In this document: positions 10,793-21,821 of the stretch, one piece after another
Layout of the letters: each line of letters starts with the position of its first letter
How positions within the stretch are numbered: the first letter of the stretch is position 1
Assembly: GCA_963971575.1 (NCBI GenBank)
Contig: OZ020622.1
Location: forward strand, 20,028,879-20,092,878
Direction: 5' to 3'
Source: Liopterus haemorrhoidalis
Taxonomy: Eukaryota; Arthropoda; Insecta; Coleoptera; Dytiscidae
DNA: 64,000 bases
The notes under the pieces: generated by a model
Databases searched by the model: none
What the model saw: the letters and a program-made list of their open reading frames with translations, nothing else
Told to the model about the DNA's origin: nothing
Translations under genes and position numbers: made by a program

Positions 10793-11180
10793 TGCTGGGA
10801 ACCGAAACCGGTTTTTCACGTACCCGGTTCCGGTTTTCGGCTAAAACCGGGTTTGTATTTTTCACGTTACCCGGATACCCGGTTCCGGATACCCGGTTCC
10901 GGATACCCGGTTCCAGATACCCGGATCCGGATACCAGGTTCCGATTACCTGGTTCCAAATACCCGGTTCCGAATGAACGGTTCCGGGTACCCTGTTCCGG
11001 ATACCCGGTTCCGATTACCCTGTTCCGATAACCGGGTTCCAAATACCCAGTTCCGAATGCCCGGTTCCGGATACCCGGTTCCGGATACCCGGTTTCGGAT
11101 ACTCGGTTTCGAATACCCGGTTCCAGATACGCGATTCCGAGTTCCTAGATTAGATACCCGTTCTAGGGTCGGGAAAACAG
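10793..11180. repeat. Array of a 14-bp CCGG-rich motif in a hAT-like element
   Basis: TAGTGCTGGGAACCGAAACC opens a tract of about twenty degenerate copies of the 14-mer GGATACCCGGTTCC, first with a spacer containing GTTTGTATTTTTCACG. The opening TAGnGCTGGGAA resembles hAT-like termini. A second, shorter copy begins at 11352 with nearly the same lead-in and spacer. Because 14 is not a multiple of 3, all six frames translate to repeats such as YPVPDTRF; these are artefacts, not a protein. Confidence 0.8.
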
Positions 11181-11351
11181 CAGATGAATTCGAATGAATA
11201 CAAATTCCCGATGTTGATATAAGAAAACTGTAAACATAAATATATTAAAATTAGTGCTGGGAACCTAAACTATAAAATAAAGTCAGACAGAAAATAGTGC
11301 GAACTTCCTAAATTCCTAGCCATAGCCATAGCCATAGGCGAGATAATTTTA

Positions 11352-11520
11352 GTGCTGGGTACCGAAACAGGTTTTTCGGGTCCCGGTTCCGGTTTTCGGG
11401 TAAAACCGGGTTTGTAATTTTCGCATTACCCGGATACCCGGTTCCAATTACCCGGTTCCGATTACCCTTCGATTACCTGGATCCGATTACCCGGTTCCGA
11501 TTACCCGGTTCCGGATTCTT
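11352..11520. repeat. Second copy of the CCGG-motif terminus
   Basis: TAGTGCTGGGTACCGAAAC leads into GGGTTTGTAATTTTCGCATT and degenerate ATTACCCGGTTCCG units. It matches the lead-in at 10793 and is followed by repeat family C. Confidence 0.75.
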
Positions 11521-11524
11521 ATTC

Positions 11525-13259
11525 CCGAGGCCATATTCTTATCACAAGTCAAAGGAATTTGACCAGCATCAGTGCAGACTTGCATAAGTAATATAGGCAT
11601 CACATCAGTCGAGATTGTTGTGCTCAAATGGAAGGTTATAGCTATTTTTGCTTAATTATATATATATATAAGTTTCCTGTCGCTCTTATGTGAAGCATAG
11701 GGCCTCAATAAACTTCCGCCATTTGGATCTGTCTTGCGCTAGATGTTTTAGCTCTCTCCATGTTTTGCCGCTTTCCCTGGCTTTCTTCATGGTTAGTCTA
11801 CGCCAAGTGTCCGTTGGTCTGCCACATCTACGGTTCCCTTGTGGGTTCCAAACAAGAGCCGTTTTACTGATGGACAAAGAGTTGTTCCTTAAGATATGGC
11901 CTATCCATCTCCACTTTCGCTGTTTTATCAAGATGTCTATGGGGCTTTGGTAAGTTCTCTCCCAAAGGCGAGCGTTGGTAATAACGTCAGGCCAAAATAT
12001 GCGTAATAATCTACGCAAGCCAGAATTGTCGAACACTTGAAGTTGCTGAATAATGGTTTTAGATGTTTTCCAAGTCTCACAGCCGTATTGTAGAACCGGC
12101 ATGATATTAGAATTGAATATTCTAATTTCTGTGGACTTGGCATACTGCGAAGAGTTCCAAACATTTTTCAGCATACTGAAAACATAGCAAGCTTTGTTAA
12201 TCCTCATTTTAACATCCTCTTCGGTGCCTCCAGATTTGCATGAGACAATGCTTCCGAGGTAAGTAAAAATTTCGACGTCTTCAATGAGGTGATCGTTAAT
12301 GCGGAACTTGTCTTGTTGAGTGGAACCTAATTGCATGGATTTCGTCTTCTTAATGCTGATTGCGAAGCCTACCAATTGCGCCTCCTTTACGAGAGAATCT
12401 AGCATAGCACTCATGTTGTCGAAAGTGTGAGACAGAAGGCAAATGTCATCTGCATACTCCAAATCTGCCTGGTGGGAAGTTAAAGTCCAGCGAATTCCAT
12501 CTCCAGTTCCGATGCTCCTTCTCAATACATCATCTAGGAAGATGTTAAAGAGGATGGGCGACAGAGTACATCGTTGCTTAAGGCCAGCGCCACCAGGAAT
12601 GGGGTCGCTGAGAACGCCTTTGTGCAGGATTTCGCAGGTGGCATCTTGATAAAGGAGCTGGGTGAGTTTTATGAGCTTGGGTGAAATTCTTCTTTTTCGT
12701 AGAGCTCTCCAAATTGCATCGCGAGATAGGCAGTCAAATGCTTTCTGGAAATCTATGAAAACAAGGTACAGACCAATTCTCCACTCGATTGACTGTTCGA
12801 TGACAATACGTAAAGTATTGATGTGGTCTATGCAAGACATGCGAGGCCGAAACCCTGCCTGTCTCGACGAATACAGCTATCGAGTACGCGTGAAATTCTA
12901 TTATGAATTATTTTAGCAAGTACTTTATTGCAAGAATTGAGTAGGGTAATTCCACACCAATTATCGCAGTTGGAGAAATCGCCTTAATTATGAAGTCTAC
13001 TTAAAGTAAAAAGTTGTTTTTTATACTTTTAATCTAATTTAAATAGCAAAAGCAAGGTCGAAGCTGAAACCATAACCTCACTTTCTCTGTTAGAAGCCAT
13101 TTTACAAACGTTGGCCCATGTTCGCTATTTTTGTACTTAGTCAGCGCTGATGCTTAATCGACACATCGTCTGTATTATACAAGTGTCCGCCAGCGCTACA
13201 AGTTACAGCCAGCGTCAAAACCAGCATTGGTAAACACTAACACCGTCTGTAGGCGCCTT
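11525..13259 (+). repeat. Repeat family C, copy 1, split by a LINE
   Basis: The left part (ATTCTTATCACAAGTCAAAG ... CATCACATCAGTCGAG) ends at the LINE target near 11650. The right part resumes at 12983 and ends CCGTCTGTAGGCGCCTT at 13259, the inverse of the AAGGCGCCTACA terminus seen in other copies (34993, 45763, 48188 inverted). Without the LINE it is a non-coding element of about 400 bp. TIRs suggest a DNA-transposon MITE. Superfamily not assigned. Confidence 0.75.
11660..12982 (-). pseudogene. RTE-like LINE, 5'-truncated, with 9-bp target duplication
   Basis: The minus-strand protein (12840-11686) covers reverse transcriptase palm and thumb plus C-terminus. It has HINTLRIVIEQS, FIDFQKAFDCLSRD (first catalytic D), LKQRCTLSPILFNIFLDDVL, LEYADDICLL (catalytic YADD), then GSIVSCKSGGTEEDV and the C-terminal GHILRN ... 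GRPTDTWRR block typical of RTE-like ORFs. Upstream codons to about 12980 (CDNWCGITLLN, VLAKIIHNRI) continue in another frame, so there is at least one frameshift near 12850. CTTAATTAT occurs at both 11651-11659 and 12983-12991, a clean target duplication. A short TA tract at the 3' end is the tail. Endonuclease is missing, so it is not autonomous. Confidence 0.9.
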
Positions 13260-13264
13260 TAAAG

Positions 13265-14820
13265 CTGTGAAAAGGAGGAGTGAAACAAAACAATAGTTCT
13301 CTCTCAACATACGAACGAATAGCATGGGTTAATTTTGATGATGTTCTAGATTGAACCATATTTTTCTAACGGGAATCGACCGACTAAATCTTTCTCAAGT
13401 ATAAAGCATAAAGGTTTGCTACATTTTTTAACGTTATATCGAAAACTTTATAAACGTTTTATGGCTCGCATCTATTGTGACCTACTATAAGTAGTTTCTC
13501 GTGTTCAAGGAAAATATTTGCAGATGCTCTTAGGTAGATGTTTTAACGTAAGACGTCTAGTCGGGTTTTTGCTCACCGTGTGATAAATTTTCTTGTGTTT
13601 GATTTAGTGTTTTGCGAGTTTATGACACAGAAGTGCCATGTTTTTATCGTTAGATTGTTGTGAAATAAATCATTATTTAATGGTTGTAGTATATCGAAAA
13701 GAAATTACTTTCGTTTTTCATCTGTAAAAATAAGATAAGTGATTCTCTTTACATGGACTTGAACATTAAACTCACAAATAATAGTAGTTCGATGTTTGAT
13801 CAAAAAATGTGCGGACTAGCATTATAAAACTTTTTTAATAAAAAATTATTTTACATTTAATTTATCACCTTCGATATACTACCCTTATTCGCCGACACGT
13901 CGCTACTAGCGTCTTTTACACTTTTAGAATTTTTTTTTCCTCGACCGACTTTATGTTCTTATTCTCTATGTCACCTTAGAAAAATGTGTGTAAGAAGATA
14001 GGAGCTGTTTGTCCTTGCTTCGGATTGGTTTAGAACGTCATCCCTATTACACTGTTAAAATATTGTTTTTAGTTGACAGATGTTCAGTGTCGTACATTGG
14101 AAATATATATTATTTATATTATTTTATATTTTTCAGTATATTTTGTTATTATTTACATATTTACACTTTAATTTATATAGATACATAGATTTTATGGAAA
14201 AAAATCTCCATGTAATTTGTTTTTTCGCAGTTATATATTTTTTAGGTTATCTGACATATAAATATTTTTTGACACTTGACAATTAACAGATCAAGATAGA
14301 GGACTAATGTGAGGCCAAAAAAAGCTGATAGTGCCCAAAGAAGAAGTTATTGATATAATTTTTAGACCTTCAAATATACATATATTTTTAATTTTTATTT
14401 ACAATAAATATTTAAATAAGAAACTTTAGCTCTGAAGATATATTGTTTGTTTTATTGCTTTATTTAAACCCTTTTAGCCAAATCTCTCTTTTTATACATA
14501 GTTCATAATTTAAAAAAATTAATATTGATTTAACTTTTTCAAATTTTCCATTAAACTGAATTTATGTCGTATAAATAACGTAATTGTATTATCTGCCTTG
14601 TTTATTTCAATATCTTATTAACCTTTTTTATATTAAAAAAAATCACTTGCTAACCCAGTTACTACGCCCATTCCCTAGTTGTAACTTATTTTAAATTTCC
14701 CGCTATACTGTATTTGTCCAGTGTAAATCGTACTCGGGTCGCAGCGCTATCTACTTTTTTCTAATTTGAAATAGACTTTAGTTTTTGACATATAAAGTGT
14801 CCCTTTGTTCCCTAGGGAAA
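13265..14820. other. No feature recognised
   Basis: Long AT-rich interval. Short open frames exist (for example 14080-14286) but have the composition of random AT-rich DNA. No shared repeats, termini or RNA genes found by eye. Confidence 0.45.
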
Positions 14821-14825
14821 CTTTT

Positions 14826-15315
14826 TGAACTTTTTTTTTTTATTTATTATTTCAGGTACTTCAACAGCTAGGTTGTTAGAACCAGAGTACTCAGGTTACA
14901 TATTGTTATTTATAAGGTTACATATTACATTGTCTACAGGCATATATTTATGGTATTTTGTTTATACATGCTCTACATGTTGGTGTCTTTTAGGAAGCCA
15001 ATGGTGGAATTTTCGCTTTTTCTGTCCGGTGAAAGTGCTTCTTAAAGGGTTGGTGGATTTTGGTTTTCTGCATTTGCTGATCGTATTTTGGACATGTGAT
15101 TAGGATATGTTCCACTTACAGCCTAACATGGCAGTTGTCACATGTGCTGGGATCTTCTTTCTCGAATATGTACTTGTGGGTTAATATAGTATGTTAACCC
15201 ACATATATGGTATGTTAACTAGTCTCCAACCCCATAGTATGTTAACTAGTCTCATTTTCATCAGTACGATTTGGTCTCGTCGGTATTGTCTTGGTTCCCA
15301 TATTTTTTAACTTTA
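14826..15315 (-). pseudogene. I-like LINE 3' fragment
   Basis: On the minus strand the order is WEPRQYRRDQIVLMKMRL, then (frame change) LTHKYIFEKEDPSTCDNC and VEHILITCPKYDQQM: the post-RNase-H segment and CCHC-type zinc knuckle of I-like LINEs. A short duplication of ACTAGTTAACATAC near 15190-15245 has scrambled the middle. The 3' end (CTAGCTGTTGAAGTACCTGA then A-rich) resembles the tail at 32560 (GGTGTTGAAGCGTCTC). Confidence 0.75.
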
Positions 15316-15329
15316 TTCCCCCAATAAAG

Positions 15330-15655
15330 TACATATGTAAAAAAACAAATTTCATAATTATTTATTATTTATTGAAATACTAATATTACTAGAATTTAGA
15401 ACATTAATATAGTGACCTTAATTTGGAAATTTATAAACAATTTGTAAATAATTTCTTTATTGAAATAATAATCACAAAAGTAGCAAAAATATGTAATGTA
15501 AATAGTTTCTCTAATTCATAAATATTTATTTTCACAATATAAATAACGAAAATCATATAAAAATAAATTATATATTAATATTAAATATGCAATACAAATT
15601 AAAAATGTAATAAAAATCAATTTTAATGTATAGGCTTGTTTCTTCGCACATAATT
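15330..15655. other. No feature recognised
   Basis: Very AT-rich, no frames or repeats identified. It may be the untranslated 3' part of the minus-strand hAT relic that follows. Confidence 0.4.
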
Positions 15656-15659
15656 CGTT

Positions 15660-15809
15660 AAATAGCGGTTTATATGAAGAAAGAGCCTCTTATTTCGTCT
15701 TCCACTATTAAGCGTGCGCGATATTTTGTTTTAATAACAGCTAATGTGGAAAATCCTGCGATCCGCGACCCCCAAGGGGGTCGCGCCCCCCACTTTGTAA
15801 ACCGCTGGT
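15660..15809 (-). pseudogene. hAT relic: terminus fused to transposase C-terminus
   Basis: Minus strand: the element opens at 15809 with AGCGGTTTACAAAGTGGGG and a GCGACCCCC hairpin, the normal look of a hAT end. After about 50 bases it passes directly into FSTLAVIKTKYRARLIVEDEIR, the end of the hAT C-terminal dimerisation domain. So almost the whole transposase has been deleted. The far terminus was not identified with confidence. Confidence 0.7.
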
Positions 15810-15811
15810 CT

Positions 15812-16008
15812 ACACTCTTCTTATCATACCATTTTCTAAAATCTGTATATGCCTTTTCATACAATCTTTTTGATTTTGCGGGCAATAAATCGGCAGTTGT
15901 CTCCATTGCAACCAACGGAATATCTGGTGGTGTCCCGATAAAGTTCTCGTCGGCATTATGACTGTTTATTTCCTTTTTTAAATTATTAACAGTGTCATTT
16001 GAATACAT
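15812..16008 (-). pseudogene. Possible tyrosine-recombinase (Crypton-like) N-terminal fragment
   Basis: An open minus-strand stretch from an ATG at 16008 gives about 65 residues, with LLPAKSKRLYEKAYTDFRKW near the end, reminiscent of the core-binding domain that precedes the catalytic domain in eukaryotic tyrosine recombinases. The frame then runs into the hAT terminus at 15809. The catalytic R..H-R..Y part is absent. The assignment is from memory of the motif style and is weak. Confidence 0.35.
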
Positions 16009-16145
16009 TTTATAACAAATCTTTACAATATATATTAAATTTAAAACACTTATTCAATATTGGCTCATTCAACGTGACATAAACAAATTCTATTTTTCAT
16101 AATATAAACAAGCTGTCTCCGTAGCAACATAACAATCACCTAGGT

Positions 16146-17880
16146 CAGGGGTCGGCAAACTGCGGCTCGCGAGCTGCATGCGATGTCAATATGCGGCTCT
16201 CCAGTTCCATGCGCAAATATTAATAATTAAATTATTTTATTTTCAAAACTCATAAAAAAATATTGTATTGCAAAAAAATATACTGCAAACAGGATAAAAA
16301 TACTCAACAGAGAACACTGAGAATTGGTGATATAGCAAATGCTGTGCAAAAATGCCTGAAAGACTATGAAATCGATATAAATAAAATCGTTTCCATAGCA
16401 ACTGATGGAACCAGAAGTATGACAGGAATACATAAAGGGGCAACAACAATTCTTCGGCAAAAAATAAACCACGAAATTTTAACGTTTCACTGCATAATTC
16501 ATTAAGAGGCGCTTTGTGCCCAAACATTTCCGGCTGAAATAGTTGAGGTCATGAACTTGGTAATTAAGATTACTAACAGCATTTTGGCAAAAGCACTCTA
16601 CCATCGCCAGTTTAAGAAATTTCTTGAAGAAATAGAAATCCAGTATTCTGACCTACTTCTGCACAATAAAGTGGCTTTCCAGGGATAACGTATTGAAACG
16701 TTTTGCTTCTTGCTTGAATGACATAAAAACATTCTTCAATGAAAAAGGCATTGTCCATTACGAATTGAAAGAAGACAAATGGCTTCAAAATTTCAACTTC
16801 ATGATGGATATCACAAAGAAACTAAATGAGCTAAATGTAAAACTGCAAGGAAAGGGAAACCCAGCCTATGCCTTGCATGAAGAAGTGGTTTGTTTCGAAA
16901 ATAAATTACTTCTTTTTGTCGAAGACATGGAGAGCGGTAAATTAGTTCATTTCGAAAATCTGAAGCAATATCGCGAAGAAACCAATGCAACTATTGACAC
17001 GAATTACTTCAGCATGGCTATAAACAAAATGAAGGATGGATTCGCTGAGAGATTTGAGCAATTCAAAACAAACGCAAGTACTCTGGCGTTCATAGTAAAT
17101 CCTCTCAACTCAAACACAAATGAGATCAACATTGAGCCATTTGGAATTGATGCTGGTTCGCTTCAAATGCAATTACTGGATTTGAAAACCAAACACTTGT
17201 GGAGTGGCAAGTTCACAGAACTCAAGAGCAAGTTAGAAGAGTTGGAGGTCCAGAAAAGCATGCACGTCACGCTGCGCAAGTGGACAGCTCTAAAAGAAAT
17301 GCCGCGAGTTGAGGCACTCATATTTGACGCATGGAATAGTCGTCCAGAATGCTACAGTCAGGTGAAGAAGTTGGCATTTGGAGTGCTGACGATCTTCGGG
17401 TCAACATATTTATGCGAGCAAGCGTTCTCTTGCATGAATATAATAAAAAGTAAAGTAAGAAGCCAACTAACAAATAAAAATCTAGAGGCGTCCTTGAAAC
17501 TGAAAACAACAAGTTATGAGCCAGATTTAACCAAACTTTCAAAAGGCATGCAAGGCCAATGCTCCCATTGATGTAATTATTGTAACTATCAGTTATTCAA
17601 TAACTATCGTTATATTATTTGATTACTAATTTTATTATTCTAGCAGAGCTAGCTAAAATACTTTAATATGTTTTGTGCGAAACATTTGTATGTTTTTATA
17701 TGAATAAATATTATTTCATATTTAAAGCTATTTATTTTAAAACAAAAATCAAATTTATTTACCTAATCCTAATCAAATACCATAATATTGAAACAAAAAA
17801 TATTAGTGGCTCTATAATAACTGGGAAAATTTGTAAATTGTAACTTTTGGCTCTCCGTCTCAAAAGGTTGCCGACCCCTG
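16146..17880 (+). mobile_element. hAT element with 8-bp target duplication
   Basis: The ends are CAGGGGTCGGCAAACTGCGG at 16146 and its inverse GGTTGCCGACCCCTG ending at 17880, and the octamer ACCTAGGT flanks both sides (16138-16145 and 17881-17888). At 1735 bp it is too short for a full hAT of this kind. The transposase N-terminus with its zinc finger is missing and the rest is broken. No other insertion lies inside it, so it is one of the younger events of this region. Confidence 0.95.
16263..17571 (+). pseudogene. hAT transposase (GTF2IRD2/ZBED-like), N-truncated and broken
   Basis: The frame starts inside the RNase-H-like catalytic domain: NKIVSIATDGTRSMTG holds the first-half catalytic aspartate region, followed by FHCIIH. 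A nonsense codon (TAA) falls right after IIH, where EALCAQTFP continues the same frame. Near 16675 a small deletion shifts frame at the LLLHNKV/W-L-S-R block. From 16693 on, 292 codons are open and cover the helical insertion and the hATC dimerisation domain ([20 protein letters not shown], then [13 protein letters not shown]). Missing are the BED-type zinc finger and the N-terminal catalytic part. Two lesions plus the N-terminal loss make it inactive. Confidence 0.88.
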
Positions 17881-17889
17881 ACCTAGGTC

Positions 17890-18900
17890 TATTGATTTCT
17901 GTTTGAAAATTATATGAAATCAGATTTCAAATTGATTAAATAAATTGTAACTGATCGTCGTGAGAAAAATTTTGTATGCATCTCGCGAGTAAAGTGCATT
18001 AATCCCTCAATTGAATTACTTATTACTCATTTACTTACATTCTCGAGATTAAACCATCACTTTACTCCCTAGATACATAAATAACTATTGTAAGTACATA
18101 CTTAATAGAATCGCTTATAGAGATAAGTGATAGTATCTCAAAATCCAGACACAGCAGTAATTATAGCTAAATACATTCCACAAAAATACCACAGTAACTG
18201 AAAAATATTTATATAAAGTGTGTATTTTTACACATTTCAGAGTTTTATAAGTATTTAATAAGTCTAGAAATATTTTTTCTACCATCACATCAAAATCAAC
18301 CGTTTTTGATAAACATTTTCCTTCGTTATTTGAGTACTAAGAGCTTCCATTTAATTTTTTAAAACAAAATTTAAATAATATGCGAAAATTTCGTTACAAT
18401 ACTATTTAAATGAAAAGTAGTTCCTTTTCATACTCTCTAATGGGGTTTCCCAATAATGCTACCCTTTCCTTTCTTGGCGATGTTGATGTTTGTAAATCAT
18501 ACGAGTCTCCGATACTTTTTTCATTTAATTTCAATGAATTAACAATAAAGTAATATAAAAATCCACTTAATATTCTGGGTTCATTGACATATTTAACATT
18601 ATTACAATATTTGGCAACATATCAGCGCCAAGGTGGCAAAATCAAAACTAAACTCATATAATACAACTTAAATGAACGAAATTAAAACGAATTAAATTAT
18701 ATTTTTATGTTTTGATTTTTGTTTTCTTACATTTAATTTTCATTAATAATAGGGGATGTCTTTTCAATAACTTGATAGATGACGATTCATTATCTATTAT
18801 ATTAGTTCAACACAATACCGCCAGATAGAGTCACTCTTATGACCATTTGCATATATGTACTGCATTCTAACGTTTGGTAAAATAGTTGCTAGTACATCAT
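17890..18900. other. Unassigned, with a solo end of family E
   Basis: AT-rich. Around 18205-18265 the sequence TTTTACACATTTCAGAGTTT resembles the inverted end of family E. Nothing else is recognised. Confidence 0.4.
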
Positions 18901-18909
18901 CATTTTACG

Positions 18910-19097
18910 GAATAATATGCATATGCGCAGTACAACATTGCAGGTTAAAACACGCAAAAGTATTGTACTTGTATTTGTACTTGTGAATGTATAAATACTT
19001 CTTCCGAAAAAAGTAATTTAATGCAAGTACTATTACCTGAACAATGAATTTAAGTACAGTATTTAAGTATCTGAGCATAAATACATTCCCAGCTCTG
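18910..19097 (-). mobile_element. hAT-like terminus with AAGTACTTAAATAC-type motifs
   Basis: On the minus strand it opens AGAGCTGGGAATGTATTTAT and continues with degenerate repeats of AAGTA.TTAAATAC and AAGTACAAATACAAG. The lead-in AGAGCTGGGAA parallels those at 10793 and 27251. The second terminus was not found. Confidence 0.5.
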
Positions 19098-19260
19098 GCG
19101 AACCATTTTATTATTTCATAGTAATTAATAAAATATCTTTGATGTAGCAAATTTCCTACGTTCACAATTATTTATCTGTAGAATAATTTTTATTATTTTG
19201 TTATGAATTTGTTTTACTACATCTAGCCTGCAGAAGATACAAATTTTAGTATCTACATAT

Positions 19261-19761
19261 ACGAGGTTTGATCAAAAAGTTCGTGCAATTTTTGAAATTC
19301 CATTGCTATATTTGTCGGATTGATAAACTTTTTGATTGTCATGTTGGTTTACCTGTTTTTGACGACTGTCTCAATTGACAACCATATTGAATGTGTATTT
19401 TAAATTTAACTGCTAATTAAAAAGTTGTGTTTCTGTCTATTCGGCAATTTTTTTATTTTTCAGAATGAGGGATCAAACAATGCATTAAATTTTGCGTGAA
19501 AAATTAAATAAAGTGCTGAATCAAGTTATTTGGTAAGTCGAGTAAGAATGAACGTATAAATGCTTTCATCAAGATGGCTGTGAATCCGATGGAGATGATA
19601 ATAGAGTTGGGAGACCCACTTCTATCACTGGAAAAAAACGTGGAAGAAATTAAGAAAACAATTCTTGATAAATGTTGAATTACATTTAGAGACGTTGCTG
19701 AAGAAATTGGTATATCGTATGATGCATGCGAAGAAAATTTCACTAATGTTTCACACCTCGT
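19261..19761 (+). pseudogene. Deleted mariner (family C-type TIR ACGAGGTTTGATC)
   Basis: ACGAGGTTTGATCAAAAAGT at 19261 follows TA, and CACCTCGTA near 19761 is followed by TA. Between them only N-terminal transposase remnants survive: MRDQ, then RVGRPTSITGKKR (the GRP linker between the two HTH motifs) and RDVAEEIGISYD-like residues, with many stops. At about 500 bp it lacks the whole catalytic domain. Confidence 0.65.
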
Positions 19762-19769
19762 ATAACATC

Positions 19770-20590
19770 TCCAAGCATGTACAGGGTTATTAATTCTAAA
19801 CCAGGCCAGTTTTTAATGATGAAATTTCAATGAACCGGTGCCGATAAGATTCTTTCTACGTGTGTACTAATCGGCATCAACAAGTTCCAAGATTATGTAC
19901 CTCTACGCGCCGATAAACCATAGTCAAGACTTGCAAATAATGTGTTAAATTCTATAGCAAAATTTGCGGTCAGTTTTCTTCTAAAGCTGCTTCCGAGCTC
20001 TTTAAATTAGTTGACTGTGCATTGTGTGTTATGGATAATATTAGTAGATAGTTTTAACATTCAAGGCAGCGTTTTAAGCTAAGGAAATTAGTACGTTGCG
20101 AATAGTGCGATATATGTGTGTATTTAAACCCAGTACGGTGACTTCGTAAAATGTTATTAATTATGTTATGTTAGTAAATTATCTATTACCGTTTTCTTAA
20201 TTTTGCTGTCTTAGATTTTTACTAACTAAATTGATCTATATTGATCATATTTACTGTTCGTCTTTGTAATTTTGGGCGAGATTTGTTGTAATCGGCGCGA
20301 TGACATTTTGTTAGGTTATGTTAATGCATACAATTTAAACGTTCTCTCCAATGTAGACTGAAATAGCCAACGTCTTTATACAGCCTTGGACAAATGTATG
20401 GAGCACCCATGCAATTATAATATTACATCTAAATTTATGTACATTGTAACTTGTATATATTTGACAAAATGTTTTTAAAATATCATTGACACATTCTAAA
20501 AGACGTACGTCTAATCAGATGACCAAAAATGAAAACAGAGTTATGATAAATCTTGAAATACAAATAAATATAGGCTCAGATCTGTTACGT
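19770..20590. other. Mostly unassigned; possible Tc1-type terminus
   Basis: AT-rich. CAGCCTTGGACAAATGTATG at about 20379 after TA resembles the outer end of Tc1-like elements, but the partner was not seen. No coding. Confidence 0.3.
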
Positions 20591-20591
20591 T

Positions 20592-21077
20592 TTGTTACAT
20601 AAAAATAAACAATTAGAATCCAAAAGTACTGTTTATCGGTTGATCGATCGTTTTAAAACCGGTAGAACATCACTAGAAGACGATCCACGCAGTGGGCGCC
20701 CAAGCACGTCGGTAAATGAAATAAACATTACTGCCGTCGAAAACCTACTGAAAGAGGACAAGCGAATGACTATTCGTCAAATTAGTGTGCGCCTAGGGAT
20801 AGGTGCACGACAAGTTCATGACATCTTGCATGATTGTTTGGGCGTTAGCAAGGTTTGGCCGCGCTGGGTGCCAAGGCTGTTGGAACCAGAACAGAAACTC
20901 AATAGGAGACACCGGAAAAGTTCTTTGAGGACGGCTTAAAAAAATTAGTTTATCGTTGGGATAAATGTATTCAGTTAAATGGAGATTGTGTTGAAAAACT
21001 ACATTGTAATATTGACGAAAATTAACAAAATAATAAAAATTATAGTTAAATTCCCAGAACTTTGGAAACATCCCTCG
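20592..21077 (+). pseudogene. Mariner transposase, internally deleted (family D)
   Basis: An N-terminal block with the helix-turn-helix pair (STVYRLIDRFKTGRTSLEDD, GRPSTSVNE, RQISVRLGIGARQVHDIL) and the W-VPRLL linker is followed directly by the extreme C-terminus in another frame (FEDGLKKLVYRWDKCIQLNG). The entire catalytic core is missing. The right terminal repeat ends ...GGAAACATCCCTCG at 21077, then TA. The first residues and the left terminal repeat are missing. Confidence 0.82.
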
Positions 21078-21089
21078 TACATAGAACTC

Positions 21090-21130
21090 GGAAATGGACA
21101 AAGAGCAAAAAATGTTTGAGAATCACTGGT
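21090..21130 (-). mobile_element. Solo hAT terminus
   Basis: AAAAAATGTTTGAGAATCACTG is the inverse of the common hAT start CAGTGATTCTCAAAC. No partner found nearby. Confidence 0.4.
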
Positions 21131-21704
21131 TTAACCTAACAACTAGGATCATAGAGAGATTGTTTCATATCTTATGCATAGTGTAGTGTTCCATTTACTT
21201 AATTCCAAATTATGAACAACATTTATAATTATAATCTTGTTATAATGAAGCAGGATAATATCTTTTAGTATTTATTGTTATGTCTGGAATAATACCCTGG
21301 TAAAGGACTACAGCGGAAACCGTAAAAAAATATTCGTTGCAAAATGTTTTAGTGAATTCACAAAGGTTTTATCTTTTCAGAAGCATTCATTACTTCCTTA
21401 ATTAACTGCGCAGATGATGGAAATATAAAAAATTTTGAAATACAAACAATTATAATTTGATTGCAAAAACAATTAAGAAGATTTAAAATTTTAAATTTTG
21501 TACATGTTTAAAAAGGAAAACAAAAATAATGAAAGTGAAATATTGCAATTTTTACTGATGTTTTTTTTTTCGTATCTTTGCCATTTAATTTTTTTTTATA
21601 TAGAATGTATATTATAGGTAGAACTTAAGCTTCATTTATAATAGATCCATAGCACAAGTGCATAACATTAGCATAAAAATATATGAAAGTATAATTGTAT
21701 AAAA
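21131..21704. other. No feature recognised
   Basis: AT-rich, no frames, termini or shared repeats. Confidence 0.45.
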
Positions 21705-21821
21705 TACGAGGGCATGTTGAAAACTAATGCCTCCATGGCTATAACTTTATTAGTAATTGATATATGGTTTTCATATAAATGTGAAATAATAGTATAAACT
21801 GTCCTCTACGCACTGATATAT

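Noticed and set aside
10779..11197. Open frames on both strands with repeated YPVPDTRF / NRVSGTGY residues
   Set aside because: They are translations of a 14-bp DNA repeat; all frames stay open because the motif lacks stop codons. No protein is likely.
11690..12916. Plus-strand open frames of 68-87 codons
   Set aside because: Antisense to the RTE-like reverse transcriptase, no recognisable motifs.
14080..14286. Hydrophobic 68-codon open frame
   Set aside because: Phe/Tyr/Ile/Leu-rich composition is what AT-rich DNA gives by chance; no initiation context or homology.
15290..15330. Right terminus of the minus-strand hAT relic (TTGGTTCCCATATTT)
   Set aside because: The same bases read as WEPRQYRRDQ of the I-like LINE, so the resemblance to a hAT end is probably coincidental.
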